Shown: one piece after another, positions 1 through 9,115 of the stretch | How the letters are laid out: the number at the start of each line of letters is the position of its first letter | How positions within the stretch are numbered: the stretch's first letter is position 1 | Source: Spirochaetales bacterium | GTDB lineage: Bacteria; Spirochaetota; Spirochaetia; SZUA-6; RPPD01 | Direction: 5' to 3' | NCBI GenBank assembly: GCA_016934415.1 | Contig: JAFGSW010000021.1 | Coordinates: forward strand, 28,719 to 92,718 | DNA: 64,000 nucleotides | Position numbers and translations under genes: made by a program | Notes under the pieces: model-generated | What the model was told of the DNA's origin: nothing | The model's database searches: none | The model's input: the letters and a program-made list of their open reading frames with translations, nothing else

Positions 1-2
1 AG

Positions 3-665
3 GGCATTTTCCAGATTGATCTTCAGCTTCGCCCCTACGGCAAGGCGGGCGCCATGGCCGTCTCCTTCGACTCGTTCTCCCGGTACTTCGCCCCGGGCGG
101 TCCGGCCTGGGACTACGAGCGTCAGGCGCTCGTCAGGCTGCGTCCCATTGCCGGAGACACGGAACTCGGCCGACGCGTTCTCTCGCTGCGCGACGAATAC
201 GTCTATTCGGGCGAGCCGTTCAACACGACGGCCATGCGCGCCATGCGGGAGCGCCAGATCCGCCACCTTGTCAGGGGGGGCACGCTCAATATCAAATTCA
301 GCCCCGGCGGCCTGGTGGACGCCGAGTACCTGGTGCAGGGGCTGCAAATCACTCACGGCCGCCGTGACCCGTCGCTGAGATCACCCGACACCCGCCGGGC
401 GATAACCGCCCTGGCCGCCGCGGGCATCCTCTCGGAGGAAGACCGAAAGACGTTGAGCGAATCCCACCTCTTCCTGCGCCTGGTGATCAACGCCATGAGA
501 ATGGTGCGCGGCAATGCCAAAGACCTGACCGTCCCGCCGGAAGGAAGCGAGGAGTTCGCCTTCCTGGCCGGTCGCGTGGGGTACGCCGGCACCGCCCGTC
601 TTCACGAGGATCTTCTCCGCCACATGGCCGCGGTGCGGGAGCTGGCGTCGCGGCTGCTCCCGTGA
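3..665 (+). CDS. glnE: GlnE-like glutamine synthetase adenylyltransferase, C-terminal part (5' end outside window)
   Basis: The reading frame is open from base 3, so the gene begins upstream of the window; the ATG at 54 in the ORF track is internal. The visible residues carry the nucleotidyltransferase signature DLQLRPYG, followed by YERQALVRLRPIAGD and IKFSPGGLVDAEYLVQ. These match the LRP.G...WE.QAL.R.R..AGD and GG..D.E...Q blocks of GlnE. GlnE adds and removes AMP on glutamine synthetase in response to nitrogen status. The fragment ends about 200 residues after the LRP block, as expected for the C-terminal adenylyltransferase half. No downstream gene is on the same strand. A diverged GlnE-like nucleotidyltransferase remains possible because the N-terminal half is not visible. 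Confidence 0.7.
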   Translation, partial: GIFQIDLQLRPYGKAGAMAVSFDSFSRYFAPGGPAWDYERQALVRLRPIAGDTELGRRVLSLRDEYVYSGEPFNTTAMRAMRERQIRHLVRGGTLNIKFSPGGLVDAEYLVQGLQITHGRRDPSLRSPDTRRAITALAAAGILSEEDRKTLSESHLFLRLVINAMRMVRGNAKDLTVPPEGSEEFAFLAGRVGYAGTARLHEDLLRHMAAVRELASRLLP

Positions 666-946
666 GTGACAACCGCGTCTTGCGAAGAGGGGGTCCATGG
701 ATTATACGGATAATCCGGCGGCCTTTGTTCTATCGACGATGAATTGATTTTCCAGCGACAAAGGAGTCGTCGCGCCCGATCGATCTCCACAGGCGAATGC
801 TGAAAGCGCTATCAAAAAAACGAGTGCATATTTCACTTCGATAACTATTTTCTTGAATGTTCCCATTTCCTCCTTATCCGTGTCAACTATTCATATCCGC
901 GTCATCCGCAGTTTTTCCCACGCTCTCATCCACGCTCATCTTTTCT
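666..946. other. Intergenic region with degenerate half of the CACGGAT repeat
   Basis: No gene is seen here. A short palindrome GGATTAT-acgg-ATAATCC lies at 699-716, just after the glnE stop. Bases 872-917 (CTTATCCGTG...CATCCGCAGTTTTTC) look like the right arm of the CACGGAT inverted-repeat family found elsewhere in the window. No matching left arm is present. The sequence lies between a plus-strand gene end and the 3' end of the minus-strand sigma-54 activator, so both neighbours converge on it. Confidence 0.5.
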
Positions 947-2992
947 CTACTTCCAATCCTTCATCTTCTGGGCGAGGGTGTTGCGATGGATGCCGAGGAG
1001 GGCGGCGGCGTCGGTCTGTTTATTGTCGGACTGGACGAGGGCGTAATCGATGAGGATTTTTTCCACCCGCTCCATGACCGCGTCGTACATGAAGCCCGGC
1101 GAAGCGGCTTTGGCCGCATCCAAAATCGTCCTGTTGAAATCCTCGTCACTCCGTTTCCCATCGCGCGGCTCGGGGATACTCCGGCGCAGGTCCTCGGGCA
1201 GCGATTCGGTTTCGATCCGGGCGCCCTTCGTGAGGATCACGGCCCTCTCGATGACGTTCTGGAGCTCCCGGATGTTTCCCGGCCAGGTATACGTGGACAG
1301 CACCTCCAGGCAGCCGGGGGAGATGCCGGAAATCCTCTTTTTATATTTCTTGTTGTACATGTCGAGAAAGAAATCCGCCAGAAGGGGAACATCGTCACGC
1401 CGTTCGCGCAGGGGCGGCAGGTGAAGGTTGATCACGTTGATGCGGTAAAAAAGGTCCTCCCGGAACTTGCCCTCGGCGGAAAGCTTCTTCAGGTCCTTGT
1501 TGGTGGCCACCACCACCCGCACATCCACCGGGACGCCCTTTTCGGCGCCGATCGGCTCAACGATCTTGTCCTGCAGCACGCGCAGGATCTTGGCCTGCAG
1601 GTTGAAATCGAGGTCGCCGATCTCGTCCAGGAACATCGTGCCGCCGTCGGCCTGAACGAACTTGCCCTTACGGTCGCGGTCCGCGCCCGTAAAGGCGCCC
1701 TTCCGGTAGCCGAAAAGCTCCGACTCGAGGAGCGTGGGAGGAATGGCGGCGCAGTTCAGGCTCACGAATGGCTTGTCCCAGCGCGCGCTCTTGTAGTGGA
1801 GCAGCCCGGCGATCATTTCCTTGCCCGTCCCGGTTTCGCCGGTTACGAGCATCGTGGCCTCGGTGTTGGAGACGATCCCGACGGCGTCCAGAATCTCGCG
1901 GACGCTCTTGTCCTTGCCGATGAAGACGATGCTTGACTCACGCTCGACAAGGCGATCCTTGAGCTCAAGGTTGGCCTTGAGGAGCTGTTCCTTCTCGCGC
2001 TCGGCCTTCACGTACAGGTGGACCCGGTTGGAGATCATCGACGCGATGAGCTTGGCGAGGGCGTAGACGCTCTCGGAATCCTCCGGTGATCGGAACTCAC
2101 GCTCCCAGCTCAAGACCCCGACGGTCTTGTTCTCGTAACGGATGGGCACGGCATAGAACGATACCGTGGCCTTGCCCCGCCAGATCTTCATGCGGTTGAG
2201 GAATTCCGGCTCCTGGGAGACATCCTTGATGTGAATCCCCTTGCCCGACTGGTACACGCGGCCGACGACGCCCTCGCCGACCTGGTAGACTCCGCGCTTC
2301 ATCGCCTCCGCGCTCAGGCGGAAGCCGTCGAAAATGGTGAGCTTGTCGTCCCGGTCGAGGAGCACGAGCATGCCCCTTTCCACGGCGATTCGTCCGGAAA
2401 TGGCGGCCATGATCTTCCGGAACATCCGGTCGAGTGGGAGGTCTTCCTCAAGCAGCTCGGCGGTCTCGATGAGGAGCGCCTGCCGGGCAAGCTGGTCCTT
2501 GAGGCTCCCGATCAGGCTTTCCTTGGACAGGATCTGGGCTACGAAATTGGAAATGGCGAGGAGGATGTCCCGGTGCTCGGCGGTGAAAGCGGCGGGGCGG
2601 TTCGAATCCACGTTGATGACGCCGATAATCCGCTCCTCGCTCTTGAGCGGAACGGCCAGTTCCGACTTCAAATCGTCTCGGACGCTCACGTAGTATTTCA
2701 CGGCCGCGACGTCCGGAATGAGAAGCGCCTGTCCGGTCTGCGCCACCCGGCCCGTCACCCCCTCGCCGATCCGGAGTCGGACGGAATGCACCTTTTCGGC
2801 CTGTATGCCGCGAGCCGCCTTGATTTCGAGCACTTCTGTCTCGGGATTGATGAGCATGATGCTCCCCGTGAGCGCCCCGGTGATCTCGATGAAGCGGTCG
2901 AGGAGAAAATTGAGCATTTCCTCCGGGGTCCGGGCCGAGTTGATCACCCCTATCAATTCTTCCAGAAACGCGAGCCGTCTGTCGTTATCCAT
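947..2992 (-). CDS. Sigma-54-dependent transcriptional activator with two GAF domains
   Basis: The protein has two tandem GAF sensor domains (about residues 15-160 and 190-330), then a sigma-54 AAA+ domain and a C-terminal Fis-type helix-turn-helix. The AAA+ core shows Walker A GETGTGKE, the sigma-54 contact loop GAFTGA, Walker [13 protein letters not shown] and the arginine-finger region [11 protein letters not shown]. The last 25 residues ([18 protein letters not shown]) form the DNA-binding helix-turn-helix. It should open sigma-54 promoters in response to a small ligand or redox cue sensed by the GAFs, as NifA-like and NorR-like activators do; the ligand cannot be read from sequence. The ORF track starts at a TTG (3010); the ATG at 2992 is preferred because it opens directly into the GAF domain. 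No clear Shine-Dalgarno is present. No partner histidine kinase is adjacent. Confidence 0.9.
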   Translation of the reverse strand: MDNDRRLAFLEELIGVINSARTPEEMLNFLLDRFIEITGALTGSIMLINPETEVLEIKAARGIQAEKVHSVRLRIGEGVTGRVAQTGQALLIPDVAAVKYYVSVRDDLKSELAVPLKSEERIIGVINVDSNRPAAFTAEHRDILLAISNFVAQILSKESLIGSLKDQLARQALLIETAELLEEDLPLDRMFRKIMAAISGRIAVERGMLVLLDRDDKLTIFDGFRLSAEAMKRGVYQVGEGVVGRVYQSGKGIHIKDVSQEPEFLNRMKIWRGKATVSFYAVPIRYENKTVGVLSWEREFRSPEDSESVYALAKLIASMISNRVHLYVKAEREKEQLLKANLELKDRLVERESSIVFIGKDKSVREILDAVGIVSNTEATMLVTGETGTGKEMIAGLLHYKSARWDKPFVSLNCAAIPPTLLESELFGYRKGAFTGADRDRKGKFVQADGGTMFLDEIGDLDFNLQAKILRVLQDKIVEPIGAEKGVPVDVRVVVATNKDLKKLSAEGKFREDLFYRINVINLHLPPLRERRDDVPLLADFFLDMYNKKYKKRISGISPGCLEVLSTYTWPGNIRELQNVIERAVILTKGARIETESLPEDLRRSIPEPRDGKRSDEDFNRTILDAAKAASPGFMYDAVMERVEKILIDYALVQSDNKQTDAAALLGIHRNTLAQKMKDWK

Positions 2993-3106
2993 ACCATAAT
3001 CCGAATGCAATTCAGATTATGATAAACGAACTCTTCCCGCCGGACAAGTGCCGGCCGGTAAAAAAATCCTCGATCGAGGTACGACGGGCGGGCGCGGCGC
3101 CAGGCT

Positions 3107-3331
3107 TCAATCGTCCGAGACTTCGCCTTCAATGAACTGGGTGGCGAGAATGCGCAGTATTTTTTCCGCTTCCCCCCTCGTGACGAACACATGGTCGCCG
3201 CCGAAAAAAAGCTGCTTGACCTGGATCGTGTCGTAGACCTGGCGGTAGACAACCGCGTACCCGGTGTACCCGAGATCGTATTCAAGCTCGTGAACGAAGA
3301 TTTCGAAACCGTTGTTTTTGTGGAATTCCAT
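3107..3331 (-). CDS. Small conserved-looking protein of unknown function
   Basis: This is a 74-residue protein with no recognised domain. It has an acidic C-terminus (EGEVSDD), no signal peptide, no membrane segment and no cysteines. The start is well supported: GGGAGG lies a few bases before the ATG at 3331. It sits between the TPR gene and the sigma-54 activator, all on the minus strand, with about 85 and 114 bp on either side, so the three could be co-transcribed. The composition (aromatic residues early, then VTRGEAEKILRIL as a likely helix) suggests a small folded alpha/beta protein. Function is unknown. Confidence 0.65.
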   Translation of the reverse strand: MEFHKNNGFEIFVHELEYDLGYTGYAVVYRQVYDTIQVKQLFFGGDHVFVTRGEAEKILRILATQFIEGEVSDD

Positions 3332-3415
3332 AAATCCTCCCGACTACCAGAACGCCGGAAGGTACTCCGCGCTTTCAGACGGCCGAGAAAAGCAGAGTAT
3401 ACGAAACGCTTTCTA

Positions 3416-4432
3416 TTATCCCGAACGACGCACTTTGCCTCGGTATTCCTCCAGCTCGGCCTTGATGCGGGGGTGGTCGGGAAAACGTTCCACGATTTCC
3501 TCGAGCCTGCCGACGGCCTCCTTGTAGCGGCCGGTTTTCTCCAGGATGTGGGCCAAACCGACGCGCGCGTACATGTCGTCTCCGATTTTCAAAGCCCGGT
3601 TGAAATAACGCGCGGCCGTGTCCAGGTCTCCCACGTTTACGCACATATCGCCGGCCCGGGTGAGAATGGACTGGTTGTCCGGCTCGCGCGCGAGAATCTT
3701 CTCGTAATATTCCTTCGCGACGACGAAATTCCCCGTGCCGCGCCGGCAATCGGCGATGCCGAAGATGACCGAAAAGTCTTCAGGAAGCAGCTTCGCCGCG
3801 CTCTCGAAATACGGCAGCGCTTTTTTGAATTCGCAGGCTCGCCGGTGGCAGTTGCCGACCGCGGTCAGAATTTCGGCGTCCCGGGCCAGCGATTTATCCG
3901 CCCGCAAGACTTCTTCCCAGTACGCGATTCCCTCGTGGAACATTTTCATTTCGTAATACAGGTATCCCAGACCCTTGACGGCGTGGAGGAAGCCGGGGTC
4001 GATTTTCAACGCTTCATTGTAATATTCCCTGGCGTGTTCGAAATCCAAGAGCTTTCGATAGGCGTCGCCGATGCTCGCCAGCACCGCGGTTTTATTCCTG
4101 CCGTGCTCCAGACACCGGCGCCACGTCTCGATCGCCTGGGGAAGATCGTTCAGGCCGCGATAACAATCGGCGAGTCCGAAACGCGCGTAATCGTTTTCCG
4201 GGTGCCGATCGAGGCACTCCTGAAAAAACCCCGCCGCCGCGCGAAAATCTCCTCGCCTCTTGGCGGCGTCGCCCATTCCGGACAAAGCGTACACGTTGCC
4301 CTCTTCGAGCGCCAGCGCCGCGCGAAAGTTGTCCTCCGCCTGTTCAAGCCGGTGCATTTTAAGAAAGCGGAAGCCCTCCTTGGTGAGCTCGACCACCGCC
4401 TTATGCTCGTCTTTTTCTTCTTCGAAGCCCAT
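3416..4432 (-). CDS. TPR-repeat protein
   Basis: About 338 residues consist almost entirely of tetratricopeptide repeats of roughly 34 residues (for example the unit ending EDNFRAALALEEGN, then AAAGFFQECLDRHPEN and AREYYNEALKIDPG). TPRs form superhelical protein-docking surfaces. There is no signal peptide, so the protein is probably cytoplasmic. The ORF track begins at 4588, but the first ~52 residues there are basic and low-complexity. The ATG at 4432 has AAAGGA eight bases upstream and leads straight into an acidic helix (MGFEEEKDEHK), so it is chosen. An alternative ATG at 4540 has AGGAAG very close by and cannot be ruled out. Partners are unknown. Confidence 0.8.
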   Translation of the reverse strand: MGFEEEKDEHKAVVELTKEGFRFLKMHRLEQAEDNFRAALALEEGNVYALSGMGDAAKRRGDFRAAAGFFQECLDRHPENDYARFGLADCYRGLNDLPQAIETWRRCLEHGRNKTAVLASIGDAYRKLLDFEHAREYYNEALKIDPGFLHAVKGLGYLYYEMKMFHEGIAYWEEVLRADKSLARDAEILTAVGNCHRRACEFKKALPYFESAAKLLPEDFSVIFGIADCRRGTGNFVVAKEYYEKILAREPDNQSILTRAGDMCVNVGDLDTAARYFNRALKIGDDMYARVGLAHILEKTGRYKEAVGRLEEIVERFPDHPRIKAELEEYRGKVRRSG

Positions 4433-4676
4433 GCCGTAGTCCTTTGGTCGGTCACGCGCGTCGTCCGTCGCCGAATCGGCCACGGTACTCGGGAATGGCG
4501 CTGCGCGGCCTGCGCCGCGGACTGAACGCGGGCGCTTCATTCTTCCTGAAAGAACAAACCGCCGTCGGCAGCCGTCACGCATTTCCAAGACTCACTCCAA
4601 TATTAACCTAAGCCCGGACGATTTTCAATTTTTTCGGGCGTCAAGGCGCTCTCCGCCCCCCGCACCCCGTATGCAC

Positions 4677-4705
4677 TTGCCCAGATCGGTCCAGACGATT
4701 ATGCT
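4677..4705 (+). promoter_or_regulatory. Putative leaderless promoter of the M28 peptidase gene
   Basis: TTGCCC (4677-4682) and TATGCT (4700-4705) are separated by 17 bp, and the ATG at 4712 follows after only 6 bp. Transcription starting about 7 bp after the -10 would begin at the A of the ATG. No Shine-Dalgarno precedes the gene. Confidence 0.45.
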
Positions 4706-4711
4706 CGAACC

Positions 4712-6289
4712 ATGGTGTTTTCACAGCCGGCCGCACTGACGCGAAAGCGCCTGAGCGCGCGCGCCGCACTCGCGGTCATCGCGTTCGCATTCACCGCCTG
4801 CGCCCGCCCGCTCACCAGGGACGACATCACCGCCGACCGGCTCCAAGCCCGCGTCGCCTACCTCGCCTCCGATTCGCTTCAGGGGCGCATGACCGGCACC
4901 CCCGGCGTCGCCGCGGCCGAAGAGTACATTGCCGGCGCCTTCCGGGAAGCGGGGTTGGACTTCGCTTCCGGACAAGAGGATTATTTCCTCGATTTCAACC
5001 TGTACGAATTCGGATTCGACCGGCGCGCCGTACGGCTTTCGCTCAAGACCGGGCAACGATACTATCGGGGCGTCATGAACAGGGACTTCGTCCCGCTCCC
5101 TTTTTCCGCGGACGGGCTCGCCCTGGGAGAGATTGTCTTTGCCGGATACGGCGTCATCGCCCCGGAGGAGAAATACGACGATTACGACGGCCTCGACGTG
5201 CGGGGGAAAATCGTGCTCGCGTTCCGCTACGAGCCGCCGCGCCTCTCCATGCGGACGCCTTCCGGAAAATACGATTATTCGAAGCGCGCCTATTTCACCA
5301 CCAAGACGAAAACGGCCGCCGGCCGCGGAGCGCGCGCCATCCTCTTCGTCACCGTTCCGGGAGCGGACTCGGACATCATGAACGATTTCCGGTCCGAGAC
5401 GCGGATGAGCCTGTCGAGAGGGATCCCCGACAACCCCGTTTTCCGTTCGCAAGACGACCGGAATAACCGGCTCGACATCCCGGCTTTTCTGGTATCCGTC
5501 CCGTTTGGCGACAGGTTGTTCAGAACGGCGGGACTCGTCCCGAAACGGGTTATCGAGGAGCTCAACAACGGGAAAAAAGCTCGTGGCTATTCGCTGCGCG
5601 GCGCCTCGGCCCTGCTCTTCAGCCGCCGTTTTGCGCCGTCCCGCCCGGTTCGGGCCAGGAACGTGGCCGCGTTCGTGCCCGGTTCGGATCCGGCCCTGGC
5701 GAACCAATGGATCGTCGTGGCCGCGCACCACGACCACATCGGAACGACTTCCTCGGGCACCGCCGACACGGTGTACAACGGCGCCGACGACAACGCTTCC
5801 GGCTCAAGCGGCGTCATCGAGCTCGCCCGTGTCCTGACCGGCCGCTCGCCGCGCCTGAAGCACAGCCTGCTGTTTCTCACTTTTTCCGGGGAGGAGGAAG
5901 GGCTGCTCGGCTCCGAAGCGCTGTTCGACGACGACCTGCTTCCCACGACCGGGATCCGATACATGTGCAATCTGGACATGATCGGCAGGAACCCGGAAAA
6001 AGCCCTCCAGGTCCTCGTCCGGCGGAATGACGACCCGCTCATCAACGCGGCGCGGAAGTTTTTAGCCGGTCAGCCCTTGAAGACGGAAGTGGTATATAAA
6101 ACGGAAGACGTGTACAGCGACGACTACTCGTTTGCCCAGCGGAAGATCCCCACTTTTTTCTTTTTCTCCGGCCTGCACGACGACTACCACGGCCTCAAGG
6201 ACGAGGCCGACCGCCTCGATTATCCCGCGCTTGAAAAACGCGTCCGGCTCATCTACGATTTCATCGTTTTTTTGGACGGTCAGTCCTGA
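4712..6289 (+). CDS. M28-family zinc peptidase, putative lipoprotein
   Basis: This 525-residue exported protein has an N-terminal hydrophobic segment ending in the lipobox-like FTAC, so it is probably a lipid-anchored envelope enzyme. The C-terminal half is a classic M28 co-catalytic zinc aminopeptidase: AAHHDHIG (first His ligand), GADDNASG (bridging Asp), SGEEEGLLGS (catalytic Glu and ligand), NLDMIG (Asp ligand) and DDYHG (last His). The middle region resembles the inserted PA-like domain common in secreted M28 enzymes. The likely role is removal of N-terminal residues from peptides in the periplasm or outside the cell. It ends 6 bp before the convergent LURP-one-like gene. The lipobox call is moderate because two alanines and a cysteine occur near the cleavage region. 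Confidence 0.88.
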   Translation: MVFSQPAALTRKRLSARAALAVIAFAFTACARPLTRDDITADRLQARVAYLASDSLQGRMTGTPGVAAAEEYIAGAFREAGLDFASGQEDYFLDFNLYEFGFDRRAVRLSLKTGQRYYRGVMNRDFVPLPFSADGLALGEIVFAGYGVIAPEEKYDDYDGLDVRGKIVLAFRYEPPRLSMRTPSGKYDYSKRAYFTTKTKTAAGRGARAILFVTVPGADSDIMNDFRSETRMSLSRGIPDNPVFRSQDDRNNRLDIPAFLVSVPFGDRLFRTAGLVPKRVIEELNNGKKARGYSLRGASALLFSRRFAPSRPVRARNVAAFVPGSDPALANQWIVVAAHHDHIGTTSSGTADTVYNGADDNASGSSGVIELARVLTGRSPRLKHSLLFLTFSGEEEGLLGSEALFDDDLLPTTGIRYMCNLDMIGRNPEKALQVLVRRNDDPLINAARKFLAGQPLKTEVVYKTEDVYSDDYSFAQRKIPTFFFFSGLHDDYHGLKDEADRLDYPALEKRVRLIYDFIVFLDGQS

Positions 6290-6295
6290 TCCGGC

Positions 6296-6805
6296 CTATG
6301 TTCCTATGGAAATCGACGCACTTCTATTATTCTGGAAGAAACGCTGATCGATGGCGATGGCCGCCAAAACGACCGGTTCCATGGGCAGACGCTCCTCCAG
6401 AGAAACCGTGAATTTGTCCCGGAACGCGAATTCCTTGTGAATCGTAAACGTTTCCTTGCCGGAAGCGTCGACGGCGGCAAAACTCCAGGCGAACAGACCG
6501 CCCTTGGCCTTGTACTGCCGCCCGCCCAGGTTCATGACGAACGACTTGACGAACGCGAAAAAGGGGAATTGGATGTCTCCCACGGCGCCGCCGTCAGGCG
6601 TGGAAATGAAGAACTTCGTCTTGAAGAAATTCCCCTTGAGCACGTGCGTCTTTTCGCCGTCCGCGCCTTTCATCATCTCCAGGTATGGGGAGAAGGTGAA
6701 TATCTTGCCTTTCACGGTGAATAGTACGGGACCGTCCTTGGTCTCCCGCACCAGATAGGTGGCGGACAAGGCCAGGATTTTTTGGGTGACGATGTAGGTT
6801 TTCAT
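6296..6805 (-). CDS. LURP-one-related (LOR / tubby-like) family protein
   Basis: About 169 residues with the order seen in LURP-one-related proteins: an N-terminal strand block (MKTYIVTQKILALSATYLV), then strand pairs such as VLFTVKGKIFTF, HVLKGNFFKTKFFI, YKAKGGLFAWSF and FTIHKEFAFRDKFTVSLEE, and a hydrophobic final helix (EPVVLAAIAIDQRFF). The fold is a 12-stranded barrel around a central helix, related to tubby and phospholipid scramblases; bacterial roles are poorly known. The GTG start at 6841 in the ORF track is unlikely. The ATG at 6805 has no Shine-Dalgarno but a TATTAT hexamer nine bases upstream. The gene is convergent with the M28 peptidase. Confidence 0.7.
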   Translation of the reverse strand: MKTYIVTQKILALSATYLVRETKDGPVLFTVKGKIFTFSPYLEMMKGADGEKTHVLKGNFFKTKFFISTPDGGAVGDIQFPFFAFVKSFVMNLGGRQYKAKGGLFAWSFAAVDASGKETFTIHKEFAFRDKFTVSLEERLPMEPVVLAAIAIDQRFFQNNRSASISIGT

Positions 6806-6814
6806 GTTATAAGC

Positions 6815-6820
6815 ATAATA
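6815..6820 (-). promoter_or_regulatory. Possible -10 element of the LOR gene (leaderless type)
   Basis: On the minus strand TATTAT lies 9 bases before the ATG at 6805, with no Shine-Dalgarno between them. No strong -35 is seen. This is one of several genes in the window with a -10-like hexamer directly before the start. Confidence 0.3.
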
Positions 6821-6850
6821 CGCGGAGAAGACTTTTACCACGAAAAAAAG

Positions 6851-6970
6851 AGAACCACGGATAACACTTATTCGTTATAACAATTCCAGTAAACGTAATG
6901 CACGCAATTCCATTTTTGTTTTTCCTCCCATCCGTGTAATCCGTCTTTATCCGTGTTATCCGTGGTTCCC
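6851..6970. repeat. CACGGAT inverted-repeat element (copy B)
   Basis: Perfect 16-bp terminal inverted repeat: GAACCACGGATAACAC (6852-6867) and GTGTTATCCGTGGTTC (6953-6968). The right arm is extended by further ATCCGTG/ATCCGTC units at 6929-6952. The interior of about 85 bp is A+T-richer and non-coding. The element separates the LOR gene start from the 3' end of aroB. Confidence 0.85.
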
Positions 6971-6986
6971 TTCTCTCCCCGCCCCG

Positions 6987-8123
6987 TCAATACGATTCCT
7001 CCAGCACGCTCGCGAGCACGCCATCCGGTACGGGCCGGGAATAGGCGCCGCCCTCGAAGCGCATCATGTCGCCTATCCCTTTCTGAAATACGAAGCGGAT
7101 TTCGCCCCGCCTGGACTTTTTATCGGTATGCATTGACGCGATAATGCGTTCGACCGGGAGACCCGCGGGCAGGCTCATCGGCAGGCCGATCCGCTCAAGG
7201 AGCTTTACGACGCGGTCCCGATCGGCGGCGCCCACGTACCCTAAGCGCTCGCCCAGCTTGAGCTGGAACGCGAGGCCGATGGAAACCGCCTCGCCGTGGG
7301 AGAGCGTATAGTTCGCAAGCGGTTCGAGGGCCCGGCCGAGGGTGTGCCCGAGGTTGAGCACCTGACGCAGATTCTTCTCGCGCACGTCCCCGGCCACCAC
7401 TTTGTGCTTGATCATGCAGTTTGACGCGGCGACGCGGGCGGCAACCTCCGGATCAATGGCGCGACCGTTTTGATCACGTCCGGCGAAGGCGTCTACGTGC
7501 CCCTCGAGGTATTCGAAAAAGGAGCGGTCTCCCAGGCAGGCGTGTTTTACCGTCTCGGCCAGACCGTTCCGGATTTCGGCGTCGGTCAATGTGTTCCAGG
7601 AATGCGTATCGATGTACACTTTTTTCGGCTGGTGGAACAGGCCGATGATGTTGGTCACCCGCGGCGTGTCCACCGCGGTCTTCCCGCCGATGGACGCGTC
7701 GGCCGCGGCCAGGAGGGTGGTGGCGTACACGGCGAAGGGGATACCGCGGGCGAAGGTGCCCGCCAGAAACCCCGCCAGGTCGGAGACGACGCCGCCGCCC
7801 AGGGCGATGACCGCGCTGTCCCGGCCGTACCCGGCATCGAGAAGCGAGTCCTCGATCGCCGCCTTGGTCTCCCGGGTCTTGTAGCGTTCGCCGGCCGGAA
7901 AGGAAAACATCGAGGCGGCCAACCCGGCGCGCTCCAGGAGGGCGAGGAGCTCTCTGCCGTACAGCTCCTCCACATTCCGGTCCGTGATGACGGCCAACCG
8001 GTGGACGCCCGGGAAGAGGCCGCCCGTGAGATCGGGGATCAACGTGTCGAAAAGCCTCTCCCCGATTTCAATGTCGTACGAATCGTCGATCGTTGCCTTA
8101 AGCGGCACCCGGAAGGTGGGCAT
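6987..8123 (-). CDS. aroB: 3-dehydroquinate synthase
   Basis: Converts DAHP to 3-dehydroquinate, the second step of the shikimate pathway, in the cytoplasm, using NAD and a divalent metal. The 378-residue length is typical. Family motifs are present: GGGVVSDLAGF (about residues 109-119), DASIGGKTAVD, and the metal ligands in LAETVKHA (E190), NLGHTLGRALE (H260) and SHGEAVSIG (H276). The start ATG at 8123 is preceded by GGAGGA at good spacing. It is divergent from the TrkA-C membrane protein. The chorismate it helps supply feeds the pabB and trp genes found later in the window, although they are not in the same operon. Confidence 0.96.
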   Translation of the reverse strand: MPTFRVPLKATIDDSYDIEIGERLFDTLIPDLTGGLFPGVHRLAVITDRNVEELYGRELLALLERAGLAASMFSFPAGERYKTRETKAAIEDSLLDAGYGRDSAVIALGGGVVSDLAGFLAGTFARGIPFAVYATTLLAAADASIGGKTAVDTPRVTNIIGLFHQPKKVYIDTHSWNTLTDAEIRNGLAETVKHACLGDRSFFEYLEGHVDAFAGRDQNGRAIDPEVAARVAASNCMIKHKVVAGDVREKNLRQVLNLGHTLGRALEPLANYTLSHGEAVSIGLAFQLKLGERLGYVGAADRDRVVKLLERIGLPMSLPAGLPVERIIASMHTDKKSRRGEIRFVFQKGIGDMMRFEGGAYSRPVPDGVLASVLEESY

Positions 8124-8224
8124 ATGTTTTCCTCCATATAATCGCGGCCTGCGGGAGCGGGTTGAATCGATTGTAGCCGCGGCGGGGCTCTTGTCAAGGA
8201 CTGGAACTTTTTCCCCCGCCCGAT

Positions 8225-8230
8225 TATATT
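8225..8230 (+). promoter_or_regulatory. Possible -10 element of the TrkA-C membrane protein gene
   Basis: TATATT is followed by 6 bases (tatggc) and then the GTG start at 8237, with no Shine-Dalgarno. A weak -35 (TGGAAC) lies 17 bp upstream. Spacing fits a leaderless transcript. Confidence 0.35.
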
Positions 8231-8236
8231 TATGGC

Positions 8237-9055
8237 GTGATCGCGGTCATCTCGTTTTTCAGCATCCTCATCATCTCGGTCATCATCGTGCGAGTCGCAT
8301 CGATCATGCTCAAGCTCACCGGCCTTTCCGCGGACGTGGCCAAGTTTCAGGCCCGCTCCGCTTTTACCGGCACGGGCTTCACTACCCGCGAGGCGGAAGG
8401 CATCATCAATCACCCGGTGCGCCGCCGGATCATCCAGACGCTGATGCTCATCGGGAACATCGGCGTCGTCTCCTTCATTTCCTCCGTCATCATCTCCGTG
8501 CTCACGCTGCAGATATCGGAAAGCGGCTGGATGGTGCTCATCGTGATCGGGGTCGGACTGCTCCTCCTCCTGTTGTTCACCAGGAGCCGTCTCATCGAGA
8601 TCCTTTTCACCGCCGTCGTCACCCGCCTCCTGCGGCGCTGGACCCATCTGTACACCAACGATTACGACAGTCTGCTCAACCTCCAGGCCGAGTTCGAGGT
8701 GACGAAATTCAAGCTTCCCGGAAAGAGCTGGTTCACCGACCGCGCCATCAAGGAATTGAAATTGACTGACGAGGGCATTCTGATCCTCGCCGTCAGACGC
8801 ACCGACGGCTACTTCATCGGCACGCCGCAAAGCACGACGGTGCTCTACGAGGGCGATGAGGTGATCATGTACGGTCGCGCCCCCATCCTCAGGTCCATCA
8901 TCACCCGCCCGGCCGGCGAGGATGGCGATCGGGCGCACCGCGAGGCGGTGGAGGCCCAGCTCCGTATGGAAGGCAAGGAGACCGGGACCGCCAAAAAGCC
9001 GGGGATTTTGCGCGGCGTGCGCTCCCTTTTCGGACCGCGCAAAAAAAAGCGATAA
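8237..9055 (+). CDS. Membrane protein with C-terminal TrkA-C (RCK_C) ligand-binding domain
   Basis: A 272-residue protein with one hydrophobic helix at the N-terminus (about residues 2-27), a loop with SAFTGTGFTTREAEGIINHP, then two more membrane helices (about 68-87 and 95-115). The soluble part ends in a TrkA-C fold (LTDEGILILAVRRTDG...PQSTTVLYEGDEVIMYGR, about 172-220). TrkA-C domains bind nucleotides such as c-di-AMP and gate cation transport. The TGTGFTT loop is reminiscent of a TrkH-type pore loop, but the protein is too short to be a complete channel, so a regulatory or oligomeric transport role is inferred. The GTG start lacks a Shine-Dalgarno; a nearby ATG at 8232 runs into a stop at once. 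The tail is basic (PRKKKR). Confidence 0.75.
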   Translation: MIAVISFFSILIISVIIVRVASIMLKLTGLSADVAKFQARSAFTGTGFTTREAEGIINHPVRRRIIQTLMLIGNIGVVSFISSVIISVLTLQISESGWMVLIVIGVGLLLLLLFTRSRLIEILFTAVVTRLLRRWTHLYTNDYDSLLNLQAEFEVTKFKLPGKSWFTDRAIKELKLTDEGILILAVRRTDGYFIGTPQSTTVLYEGDEVIMYGRAPILRSIITRPAGEDGDRAHREAVEAQLRMEGKETGTAKKPGILRGVRSLFGPRKKKR

Positions 9056-9066
9056 CGCCGCGTCCC

Positions 9067-9095
9067 TTGACACTTCATCACCTTCCCCATAGAGT
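9067..9095 (+). promoter_or_regulatory. Promoter of the hom-apgM operon
   Basis: TTGACA (9067-9072), 17 bp, TAGAGT (9090-9095). The AAGGAG Shine-Dalgarno and ATG (9116) follow within 21 bp, giving a short conventional leader. Confidence 0.55.
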
Positions 9096-9115
9096 CAGAC
9101 ACACAAGGAGCACCT